Positions 1 to 7,044 of a DNA stretch of 32,566 nt are shown here, in pieces (within the stretch, counting starts at the first letter, position 1; every line of letters begins with the position of its first letter). Location: contig JAEUIP010000017.1 in NCBI GenBank assembly GCA_016795075.1, positions 1 through 32,566 of the forward strand, read 5' to 3'. Made by a program: the position numbers and the translations under genes. The notes beneath the pieces are model-generated. The model saw only the letters and a list, made by a program, of their open reading frames with translations. It was not told the DNA's origin and did no database searches. Origin of the DNA: Planctomycetaceae bacterium (GTDB taxonomy: Bacteria; Planctomycetota; Planctomycetia; Pirellulales; Pirellulaceae).

Positions 1-144
1 GGCGTTGATGTCACACTCCATTGCTTGGTACGCTTCGTCCGACTCCAAATGTTTCCTCAGTTGGTCTTCGACGTACTTCACCAACAAATCCGGCTGTGGG
101 ATTTCCGTCGAAGCAGTGTATTGGACTTGGACCCGATGCTTCAT
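1..144 (-). CDS. Hypothetical protein, N-terminal part (runs off left edge)
   Basis: An open frame on the minus strand begins with ATG at 144 and stays open for 48 codons to the window edge. The encoded start reads MKHRVQVQYTASTEIPQPDL and continues with an acidic, helix-like stretch (LLVKYVEDQL...). A GGAAAG purine run lies a few bases upstream and can act as a ribosome binding site. The composition looks like real soluble protein, better than the plus-strand frames over the same bases. It lies downstream of, and on the same strand as, the membrane protein gene at 203-730, so the two may be co-transcribed. I do not recognise the family and no function can be given. Confidence 0.5.
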   Translation of the reverse strand, partial: MKHRVQVQYTASTEIPQPDLLVKYVEDQLRKHLESDEAYQAMECDINA

Positions 145-202
145 GCGCTAGCTTTCCGAGATATTTGGTTGAGTGGAGCGGCCAACGGTCGCGGCCAACG
201 TT

Positions 203-730
203 TCACTGGTTTTCCATCTGATTGATGGCCGCCCGCCACGTGCGAACGGCTTGACCAAAGATAGAGCGGTTGTTGAGGAACTGAGGAATTCGCGTGCTAG
301 GCAGCCGCGTGTCCTTGGGCATCAAGTATAAAAAAGTCTTCTCGCGAGGGCCTGATTTGCTCGTCGTGCGTTCCGTTTCCACGCGGACGTCCAGTAGATT
401 ATTGAACTTCCAAGATTCCAACCGATGAACGGTGCGAAACACCAACCCGTCACGATAAACCACCAACCGATAGAACCATAAGTAACTGGCGAAGTAAACA
501 AATCCTGCAGTCAACGCAGTCAAAGGCAACATGGTAATCAGGAAGAACAAATCGATTTCCCCTTGTGCGACGAGCGTTACCCACATCACGCTGACGGCCA
601 ACCAAATGATCAGCAGAAGGACAGCAGGACCGAGGGCCATGTAGGTCACAATCCTTCCTGGTCGAAACTCGTGCAGCAGCTCCCCCTGGTTGGTTTCTTC
701 GAAATTTGGCGGCTGACCAGCCTGGTTCAT
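203..730 (-). CDS. Small membrane protein of unknown function
   Basis: This encodes about 175 aa if the ATG at 730 (MNQAGQPPNFEETNQGELLH) is the start. The frame is open further upstream to 823, but the extension looks non-coding in composition. The protein has a short polar N terminus, two strongly hydrophobic segments at about residues 28-50 and 62-85 that form a helical hairpin, and a C-terminal domain of about 90 residues. That domain begins RLVVYRDGLVFRTV and is basic and probably cytoplasmic. The overall layout resembles small PH-like (bPH/YdbT-like) membrane proteins, but I cannot assign it to a family. It is transcribed divergently from the large Tad-like block. Confidence 0.7.
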   Translation of the reverse strand: MNQAGQPPNFEETNQGELLHEFRPGRIVTYMALGPAVLLLIIWLAVSVMWVTLVAQGEIDLFFLITMLPLTALTAGFVYFASYLWFYRLVVYRDGLVFRTVHRLESWKFNNLLDVRVETERTTSKSGPREKTFLYLMPKDTRLPSTRIPQFLNNRSIFGQAVRTWRAAINQMENQ

Positions 731-972
731 CGGCAACTCGTTTTTGTTGGAGCAGTAAACAAAAGGCTTGAGATGTTTATCATCCGTCGTTTGACGAAGG
801 CCGGAACGTCTGGCGGCGGACATCGGCAGACGCCCGATTAAGTCTCATGGAACGATGGCGTTCGGTCCAGCGGAGCAACCGTGAATCTTCGGAGAATTGT
901 CCGCTCGCTACATTAACGACGGCCCAGTCGTCGTATGGCAAGTCGGGCTAATCAACTTTAACTCTACATTGT
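731..972. other. Divergent intergenic region
   Basis: This lies between the minus-strand membrane protein gene and the promoter of the plus-strand block. Short open frames exist on both strands, but none has a convincing start or protein-like composition. It presumably holds the minus-strand promoter, which I could not locate with confidence. Confidence 0.5.
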
Positions 973-1001
973 TTGACAGTCGAGAATGGATGCGTTATCC
1001 T
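973..1001 (+). promoter_or_regulatory. Sigma70-type promoter
   Basis: A perfect -35 box TTGACA (973-978) is separated by 17 nt from a -10 box TATCCT (996-1001, 4 of 6 consensus positions including T1, A2 and T6). It lies about 100 nt upstream of the GTG start of the caspase-like gene and in the right orientation to drive the block that follows. The predicted transcript would begin near 1008. Confidence 0.6.
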
Positions 1002-1023
1002 GCTCCAGAAGATGCTATGCAAT

Positions 1024-1051
1024 GTATCGAAGACACAGTATCGAAGACACA
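1024..1051. repeat. 14-bp perfect tandem direct repeat
   Basis: The unit GTATCGAAGACACA occurs at 1024-1037 and again, directly abutting, at 1038-1051. It lies just downstream of the predicted transcription start and upstream of the ribosome binding site. It could be a tandem operator or part of the 5' leader, or a simple duplication. No protein is known to bind it. Confidence 0.85.
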
Positions 1052-1104
1052 ATGTCCGTTCGATGTTCGCTCTCTTAGATAATCGCTTTACATGGGAGGT
1101 TTTC

Positions 1105-3129
1105 GTGCGAAACCAAATGATGATCGGTAGGCTTCTCTTGGCCGTTCTGGTCGCCGCAACGCTGATGGTCGATTGCGTTTGGGGCCAGGGAAAACTTTAC
1201 GTATTGGTGGTTGCGGACACAGAAAATGTAGCGGCCCCGGAGAGCACCATCGGCAGTAGCTGCCGGGCTGACGTAAGTTCGATTCAAAGCACCTTACGAA
1301 AATTGGCAGGAATCCAACCGCAACCCTACGAGATTCAAACGGTCGTTGGCGATAAGTTTACGCCAGAAAACTTACGCCGTGCTGCAGCAGACCTCGCCCG
1401 GAAAGCGGGTAGCCAAGATGCGATCTATTTCCACTACAGCGGGCATGGCTCGTTCGCCAATGGAGATTACCTACTCGAACTCAAAGATGGAACGGTACCA
1501 CGCAGCGAGGTTGCGACAGCCGTTCAGAACTCGAATGCCCGCTTGAAGCTGATCGTCTCCGATGCGTGTGCTGTGGTCCGCGATTCCGACTACGACAAAA
1601 GTGTTCGTAAAGATCGTGGCGAGGACTACACGCAAAACGCAACTGTTTCACCGTTGTATCGTCGATTGTTTGTGGAATGCTCGGGCGTCGTCGATATTGT
1701 CTCGGCCAGTGAGGGGGAATTGGCAGATAGCTATGGCAACCAGGAAAAAGGTGGGGTTTTCACATGGCAATTGCTCGAGACGTTGGCAACCAATGAGTCG
1801 AACGACCAACTAACCTGGGAACAAGTCATCGAAACGGCGGCGAAATCGACGAGCGAAGAATTTGCGAAGAACCATAGCGAGGGCCTGCGGCGGCCATCCG
1901 ATTCGCAAATTCAATACACGCAATCGCCTCGCTCGCTACGACTGGCGGTGCAGTACCGCAAGCCGGAACCAGAGGTTGTCGTGGTGAACGGCCCAACAAA
2001 AATCGATCCGGATACGGGTGCCCTGTATCACGAACGGCAAACGCTACAAAGTGGTGTCGTTTTGGACACCGTGCGAGTCGATCAAAACACGACCGCCGAT
2101 AAGTTCCCTGGATCCGATGGAACTTGGCTGTGGCGGCATGACGGGTTGACCGTCGTTGCGACCGACCAATCGGCGCCGGCAAACTACTGGTTCTCGGAAC
2201 GCCTCGGTACCGGCTTCTTTGCCCCTTGGGATGGATTTGTTTTTGCAGTCAACTCGCTCGAGGGAACCCCCGGCAACAACCTGCGGACGTCCGATGGTCG
2301 CCGTTGGTTGTTGGAATACGGCGAGTCGATTCGCGAGTTCAACGGTCGTCAAATACGCTCGCTCAGCGAATTGCAGAACCAGATAAATGGTGCGGGGAAT
2401 CAGTTTTCACTGGTTGTTTGGGACGGTGATGTCGCGAATCAACTGAGCGGGAACTTCGAATCCGGCGGAGCGGACGTCGACAACATGGATGGTGGGGCCG
2501 ATGGTAGCTTGGGTGGAATGACTAAGCTTGGCATTGAATTAAGCGATTCCCTGGACGGTTCTGCGATCGTCGTCGCCGTGTCGAGCGACAGCGCGGCTGA
2601 AAACCTAATGAATAATGCCGGGGATGTGATTCGGCTGGAGGTTGGCGACGAAATCTATTCGATCAACGGGCAACGGGTGAGTAGCGCTGAACACGCAAGC
2701 CAACTGATCCAATCGGCTCGCGGACGGACAGCCCTGCAAGTGCGAGACATCAACACGGGTAATATACTGACGCTCACGGCGAATCTGCCCGGTGGTGGAA
2801 ACCCCGGTGGGGGAAACCCCGGTGGAGGCAATCCCGGCGGCGGGCGAGTTCCTTTAGGCGTTACGTTGATTACCACAAACCAAGGGGTCATGATTCAAAG
2901 CGTCACTCCGGGGTCCCCTGCAACCCGTTGCGTCGAACTCTCGACTGGTCAGACGGGGATCCAACTGGAAGCGGGTGACTTTATCTTAGCGGTCAATGGA
3001 ACGAGCGTCAGTGATCAGCAAACTGCCGTGCAGTTGATCAATCAAACCAACGGATCCTTGGAGCTGCTGGTTGAGGATCACAAGTCCGGTCAAGCGTATC
3101 AATTGCAAACCGAGTTGAGAAATCGTTAG
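1105..3129 (+). CDS. Secreted caspase-like (C14, metacaspase-type) protease with PDZ domains
   Basis: The GTG at 1105 is preferred as start because GGGAGG lies 5 nt upstream (1094-1099). The product is 674 aa and begins with a signal peptide ending near VWGQG. The caspase-fold domain covers about residues 28-260. The catalytic His is H114 in HYSGHG and the catalytic Cys is C155 in SDACAV. D153 (DxC) and D56 (in SCRADV) match the two Asp residues that shape the basic S1 pocket of metacaspases, so cleavage after Arg or Lys is predicted. A basic stretch (SVRKDRGED) after C155 could be an autoprocessing site. The C-terminal half holds a PDZ-like segment (about residues 385-445), a clear PDZ (about 470-560), a Gly/Asn/Pro linker and a final PDZ-like domain (about 580-670). 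It is the first gene of the block, 9 nt before the next. Protease class is confident; specificity is inferred. Confidence 0.9.
   Translation: MRNQMMIGRLLLAVLVAATLMVDCVWGQGKLYVLVVADTENVAAPESTIGSSCRADVSSIQSTLRKLAGIQPQPYEIQTVVGDKFTPENLRRAAADLARKAGSQDAIYFHYSGHGSFANGDYLLELKDGTVPRSEVATAVQNSNARLKLIVSDACAVVRDSDYDKSVRKDRGEDYTQNATVSPLYRRLFVECSGVVDIVSASEGELADSYGNQEKGGVFTWQLLETLATNESNDQLTWEQVIETAAKSTSEEFAKNHSEGLRRPSDSQIQYTQSPRSLRLAVQYRKPEPEVVVVNGPTKIDPDTGALYHERQTLQSGVVLDTVRVDQNTTADKFPGSDGTWLWRHDGLTVVATDQSAPANYWFSERLGTGFFAPWDGFVFAVNSLEGTPGNNLRTSDGRRWLLEYGESIREFNGRQIRSLSELQNQINGAGNQFSLVVWDGDVANQLSGNFESGGADVDNMDGGADGSLGGMTKLGIELSDSLDGSAIVVAVSSDSAAENLMNNAGDVIRLEVGDEIYSINGQRVSSAEHASQLIQSARGRTALQVRDINTGNILTLTANLPGGGNPGGGNPGGGNPGGGRVPLGVTLITTNQGVMIQSVTPGSPATRCVELSTGQTGIQLEAGDFILAVNGTSVSDQQTAVQLINQTNGSLELLVEDHKSGQAYQLQTELRNR
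2791..2844 (+). repeat. Tandem 15-bp repeat encoding GGGNP linker
   Basis: Three 15-bp units (2791-2805, 2806-2820, 2821-2835) and a partial fourth encode GGGNP x3 followed by GGG. Third-position differences between units show that the array is not very recent. It forms a flexible linker between the second and third PDZ-like domains of the caspase-like protease, and could vary in copy number between strains. Confidence 0.9.
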
Positions 3130-3138
3130 AGGGAAAGC

Positions 3139-4398
3139 ATGGTCATGAAGAAACAACACAGCCTTTGGCTAATGATTGGATTGGTCTCGATGGCAGGACT
3201 TTGTTTTGCCAATAGCGAGGTCGATGTGCGAGAGACGCCGACCGAACGGTCCTTAACGACCTCGGCCAGTATCGAATCATTGATTGACAGCAAAGCTGCC
3301 GAATTAGGTGGCGAGTTACGCATGGGCGGGATTCGGGAATTAGTCATCCGCGTCGAAGGAACATTTGAGGACGCACTGCGAAACAAGATCATGAACGCCT
3401 TGCGAAGCGCCTTGATGGACCAGGGCTTGCAAGTCGCGAAAACGGGTCGGGCCAAGAATTTCCTGGTGGTTACCGTCAAGATGGTACCACCCAAAACCGA
3501 CCAAGATAAACCACCGTACTACACTTTGGGATTTGCGGTGCACGACAGCAACCAACAACCCCAGGGGCCACCACTAAAGTTTACGCTGGAGCAGAAAAAC
3601 TCCGAAGAGCTTGCCCGCGAATTGGCGGTTCCCATGGATCAGAGTGATCGTCGGACCGGAGCGACATCTCCTTTGCCGGCCTCGGTTGTAGATGCGGCGG
3701 TCGTTGGCTACTTGGATCCGGACACTTCCAAGGTGCCACTGGTGCCTGGCTCTGCCAAACCAAACAATCAAGCGCCGCAAACGGCATTACGTCCCAACCT
3801 GGGACAACTCCCGCAACAGCACATTCAAGATGGCGTGGTGTACGCAAAAAAAGATGGCATGTTCGGGATACAAATTCGCAGCAATGACAAACCGCTTACG
3901 CACAGCATTTATCGCGATGGACTGGCAATGGTGGAGTTCAAGTCCGAAGAGTACTACGAAGTTGCCTTGTACAACCACGCCCCGTTTGATGTCTTGGTCA
4001 ACCTACAAATTGACGGCGTGGACAGTGGATTCTTTTCCAAGACCAAACGTTTGTTATGGTACATTCCGGCTGGAAAGTCGACAGTGATCCGTGGTTGGCA
4101 GAAGGACAGCGAAACGGCCAATAAGTTTTCAATCGTAGCCAAAGAAGATTCTTTGGCCTACCAGCAGGGATTTTCCATGAACGTTGGCACGGTTCACGCA
4201 AATTTTTTTCGTGCGTTTAACAACCGAGAGGAACTCCTGAAGGACCCTGAAGAAGCGAAATTAGCGAACACCCGGGGGGATGGGGTGGGGACTGGGGTTG
4301 GTCCTGAACATCAGGCCAAGGTTGTGACGGTGCAAAAGATCCCGGGTGCCTTGCGAGCCGGTGTTTCGGTTCGCTACGACCGAACGGCCAACGAGTGA
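3139..4398 (+). CDS. Secreted protein of unknown function
   Basis: The ATG at 3139 has GAGGG about 5 nt upstream and gives 419 aa. A signal peptide (MVMKKQHSLWLMIGLVSMAG) probably ends at CFA-NS, so the protein is exported. Residues about 30-180 form a domain with a predicted helix and strand pattern (ALRNKIMNALRSALMDQGLQ, then FLVVTVKMV). A Pro/Gln/Asn-rich linker spans about 195-230. A second domain at about 235-375 is rich in beta strands and aromatic residues (SEEYYEVALYNHAPFDVLVN). The C terminus is Gly-rich. It sits 9 nt after the protease gene and 13 nt before the serpin gene, so the three are almost certainly co-transcribed. I do not recognise the family. A role as partner or substrate of the protease-serpin pair is only suggested by position. 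Confidence 0.85.
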   Translation: MVMKKQHSLWLMIGLVSMAGLCFANSEVDVRETPTERSLTTSASIESLIDSKAAELGGELRMGGIRELVIRVEGTFEDALRNKIMNALRSALMDQGLQVAKTGRAKNFLVVTVKMVPPKTDQDKPPYYTLGFAVHDSNQQPQGPPLKFTLEQKNSEELARELAVPMDQSDRRTGATSPLPASVVDAAVVGYLDPDTSKVPLVPGSAKPNNQAPQTALRPNLGQLPQQHIQDGVVYAKKDGMFGIQIRSNDKPLTHSIYRDGLAMVEFKSEEYYEVALYNHAPFDVLVNLQIDGVDSGFFSKTKRLLWYIPAGKSTVIRGWQKDSETANKFSIVAKEDSLAYQQGFSMNVGTVHANFFRAFNNREELLKDPEEAKLANTRGDGVGTGVGPEHQAKVVTVQKIPGALRAGVSVRYDRTANE

Positions 4399-4411
4399 AA
4401 GAATTCTAATC

Positions 4412-5887
4412 ATGGCTTGGCTTCGTTTTTTGATGTTGCTCTTGGTCGGTTGTTGCTGGGGACGTGAGGCGACGTTGGCGGCGCCTCAGTCTCCCGCGAC
4501 AGTTTCAATTCATGTCGAGCCCAATGGTATTGCTCGGCGAGTCTACCAAGTGATGTCGCGTGAGGCTCCCAATCGAAATTGGGTTTTATGTCCGTATGGA
4601 CTGACGCAAGTCGTCGGCCAATTGTCGGAGGGAGCGAGAGGGAAAAGTCGTAGCGAACTGCGCAACGCGGTGCTAGGAGGAAATCGCGTCGGCCCCGACA
4701 TGACAAAGGAGTCCCTAACGGACGCCTGGAGGCATTGGTATCTCGCGTCCGCTCCTGTGGAAAATCAATTCCCGGGACAAGTCGCAGAGAACGGGCGCTA
4801 TGGGGTTGTTGTCACGGAGTTGAATGCGGACGAATCCGCCGAAGCCCTCGTTGTGGGGGACTTGATCTTGGTTGCCAACGGTAGGCCGGTTCGTTCCGTA
4901 CAAGATTGGGAAACGATCGTTCGCACAAGCGAAGCAGAATTAGTGCTAGACGGCTTCGACTCGAAAGGTGGAACCGTCTTTCGCGATCGCCGCGTCAAGG
5001 TGTCACGAACTCCGGCACTTCATTCGGAGACTGGAAATCTCAAAAACTACAACTTGTTCCTCTACAATGCTTCGTTGATGCCCAGCGATGCCTTCACGGC
5101 GTGGATCCGCGAGGTTTTCAGGTGTTCTGTGGCAACGGTTCCGAGTCTGGATGCGACCGCCCTGGCATCGCCGGAAGTGGCGGATTGGCTGCAACAAGTG
5201 ACGAACCAGCAATTCGGCCCATCGGCGCTGGAAGGTTTGGAGCTAAGCGAGGCCCAATTCCTGTTGGTGAATCTCTGCAAGTTTCGGTCAGCATGGGATG
5301 GGACGGCGAACCTGATCGATGATTTTGAGTTTCGCGGCTTTGACAGTTTGCAGCGGGTTCCAGGAGTTTCCGTGAAAGGAAACGTCGAGAGCTTTGCGTG
5401 GGATGGCCATCAAGTCGTCGTCGTGCCGCTGCGCGATTCCAATTTTGTACTCCGGATTTTCTTACCGGCAAACGAAGGGCCGGATGGATTGCAGCAGCTA
5501 CTTTCGGACATGGCCAATTTCCCCGTGACTTTAGAGCCACAAGAATCGGTCAAAACAGAGCTACGCCTGCCCATCTTGGAAGTTGCCAATATCATCGAAC
5601 GACCTGAGATTGCGGCTTTATTGGGCTTGGAGATTTCGCTTTCGCCAGATGCCAATTTTTCGGAGATCGACGGTAGATCTGCTATAGGCTCGATGGTACA
5701 ATCGACTCGAGTTCGGTTGGACCTACAAGGAGTGTTGGCCGAATCTGTGACCACTGCGACGGGGGTACCGCGGAGTGTGGATCGAAGCGACTATCGCCAA
5801 TTGAAGATCGATCGCCCGTTTGTATTCGAACTGGCTCATCGTTCTGGCAGTGTGATTTTTCAAGGTCAGTTTGTTAACCTTCAATAA
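4412..5887 (+). CDS. Secreted serpin with inserted PDZ domain
   Basis: The ATG at 4412 starts a signal peptide (MAWLRFLMLLLVGCCWG) and gives 491 aa; upstream in-frame codons overlap the previous gene. Serpin signatures are visible in order: CPYGLTQVVGQLSEGARGKS (about 60-80), the breach/shutter segment LVNLCKFRSAW, ELRLPILEV, the reactive-loop region at 439-460, and the C-terminal LKIDRPFVFELAHRSGSVIF. A PDZ-like domain at about 128-198 (GDLILVANGRPVRS core) is inserted before the strand beginning near NYNLFLYNASL, at about the helix D position. Counting from hinge G440 as P15 gives R454 as P1 and S455 as P1', the same spacing as antithrombin. The hinge is only partly consensus (Leu at P13, Glu at P11), so inhibition by the serpin mechanism is likely but not certain. 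Its neighbour is a predicted basic-specific protease. Confidence 0.9.
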   Translation: MAWLRFLMLLLVGCCWGREATLAAPQSPATVSIHVEPNGIARRVYQVMSREAPNRNWVLCPYGLTQVVGQLSEGARGKSRSELRNAVLGGNRVGPDMTKESLTDAWRHWYLASAPVENQFPGQVAENGRYGVVVTELNADESAEALVVGDLILVANGRPVRSVQDWETIVRTSEAELVLDGFDSKGGTVFRDRRVKVSRTPALHSETGNLKNYNLFLYNASLMPSDAFTAWIREVFRCSVATVPSLDATALASPEVADWLQQVTNQQFGPSALEGLELSEAQFLLVNLCKFRSAWDGTANLIDDFEFRGFDSLQRVPGVSVKGNVESFAWDGHQVVVVPLRDSNFVLRIFLPANEGPDGLQQLLSDMANFPVTLEPQESVKTELRLPILEVANIIERPEIAALLGLEISLSPDANFSEIDGRSAIGSMVQSTRVRLDLQGVLAESVTTATGVPRSVDRSDYRQLKIDRPFVFELAHRSGSVIFQGQFVNLQ

Positions 5888-5919
5888 ACATTGATACGAG
5901 CGGGATTGGGAGAAAACAG

Positions 5920-6162
5920 ATGTTGTGGATCATGACGACCGGTCGGCTGAAGGTGACGAAGTGGTTGCGCGACTTCCATAAAGACCGGTCCGGTGCCGGT
6001 TCGGTGGATAATGTAATGTGGATTGCCGTCGGCGCCCTGATTTTGGTGGTTGTTGTCAGTTTGGTGGCTGTATTTTGGGAGTCGATCAAAAATGCCGTCG
6101 ACTCGATTTTAGGTCCGGGCGGAGGCGATAAAGGCGGCAAACAAATCAAGGATTTTGGATAG
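5920..6162 (+). CDS. Small prepilin-like protein (Flp-type)
   Basis: This encodes 80 aa. GGGAGA at 5908-5913 lies 6 nt upstream of the ATG. A basic N terminus ends at DRSG (residues 22-25), followed by AGSVDNVMW and a single long hydrophobic segment (about 33-53), then a short amphipathic part and a Gly/Lys-rich tail. This is the layout of Flp-type prepilins, with cleavage expected after G25. Residue +5 is Asp (D30) rather than the usual Glu. It lies 32 nt after the serpin gene and at the head of the Tad genes, where the major pilin gene usually sits. I infer a pilin or pseudopilin role. It could instead be a small membrane peptide that is not processed. Confidence 0.65.
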   Translation: MLWIMTTGRLKVTKWLRDFHKDRSGAGSVDNVMWIAVGALILVVVVSLVAVFWESIKNAVDSILGPGGGDKGGKQIKDFG

Positions 6163-6309
6163 TTTGCAACGGCGAAGCCTTCGGCAGCTCAGTAGGCTTG
6201 AAAGCCCGGAACTAGCGACAACGTTGGTGGGGCCTGGAAGACTCATGGATGAGGCAACCGTTATCTGCCCAATCTCCCTCTAACTTGATTGATTGCCGAG
6301 TACCACATC

Positions 6310-6966
6310 ATGTTGAGTCGAACGATACTGGCGATCCTTTTGCCAATCGTCTTTGGGCTGTTAGCGGCTGTCATGCATTATCGCACCTTGCAAGGTCAAA
6401 AGGGCGAAATGCACTCTTATCTGGTGGCGGCCGAGCGACTAGCGTTGGGAGGGAAACTGCGGACGGTTGGGGATGGCATCAACGTGGCCAACATCAAATT
6501 GCCATCGACATTGAAGTTGGATCAACAGTTCATCTCGACGGACCAAGCAGTATTGTATGATGGGCTGGCCTTGACTCGGCAACTCGAACCGGGCACGCCT
6601 ATTCTTCGGAGTGACTTGGCAACGCCGGAAGTGTTTCGGCTTACGGCGGGAAAAGTAGCGGTCAATGTTTCTTTGGAAGGGGTCAAGTACGAACCCCGTT
6701 TTCTGGCTGTCGGCGAGCCCGTGCGATTTGTCTACGAAGACTTTGAGTTCGAGGAGCCTGTTTTTCGCCTGACTGCACCTTTTCGTGTGGTGGCCATTGG
6801 CGACGGAACGACCTTAGCAGCACGGGCGACGGACGGACGTCCAACGACAATCTGTATCGAAGTCGATGAGGAATTGGACACGGACGTCAACGCCCAGTTG
6901 CTGCTGGAGTTGATCGCGCAGAATCGAATTGTTGCCATCGCGTTTGGAGCTCGCTCACCGGGCTAA
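6310..6966 (+). CDS. CpaB/RcpC-like SAF-domain pilus assembly protein
   Basis: The ATG at 6310 gives 218 aa. An N-terminal membrane anchor (about 4-24) leads into a periplasmic part. The pattern fits CpaB/RcpC: a first strand LVAAERLALGG, then a SAF-like stretch with LTRQLEPGTPILRSDLATPE (about 90-110), then KVAVNVSLEGV and AVGEPVRFVYED, as in the second CpaB domain. In Tad systems this protein acts in the periplasm, associated with the secretin. The locus here has no secretin gene, so its partner must be elsewhere or absent. Identity rests on motif order and on its place just before the ATPase gene. The ribosome binding site is weak (GCCGAG). Confidence 0.65.
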   Translation: MLSRTILAILLPIVFGLLAAVMHYRTLQGQKGEMHSYLVAAERLALGGKLRTVGDGINVANIKLPSTLKLDQQFISTDQAVLYDGLALTRQLEPGTPILRSDLATPEVFRLTAGKVAVNVSLEGVKYEPRFLAVGEPVRFVYEDFEFEEPVFRLTAPFRVVAIGDGTTLAARATDGRPTTICIEVDEELDTDVNAQLLLELIAQNRIVAIAFGARSPG

Positions 6967-7044
6967 ATGGTGGGATTGCTGTACTTGTTGTCCCGGAGCA
7001 TTCCACTGCAACGCATGACTGGCCGGCTGAATTGAAATGCCCCA

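Noticed and set aside
21..225. Plus-strand frames at the left edge
   Set aside because: Their composition looks random, and the minus-strand frame ending at 1 is more protein-like and has a start with a purine run.
973..1104. Upstream extension of the caspase-like frame, starting with TTG at 973
   Set aside because: It lies on the predicted promoter and has no ribosome binding site. The GTG at 1105 with GGGAGG and a signal peptide is much better.
2791..2844. Short repeats as a possible CRISPR or recombination array
   Set aside because: They are in-frame 15-bp codon repeats encoding the GGGNP linker, with no spacers.
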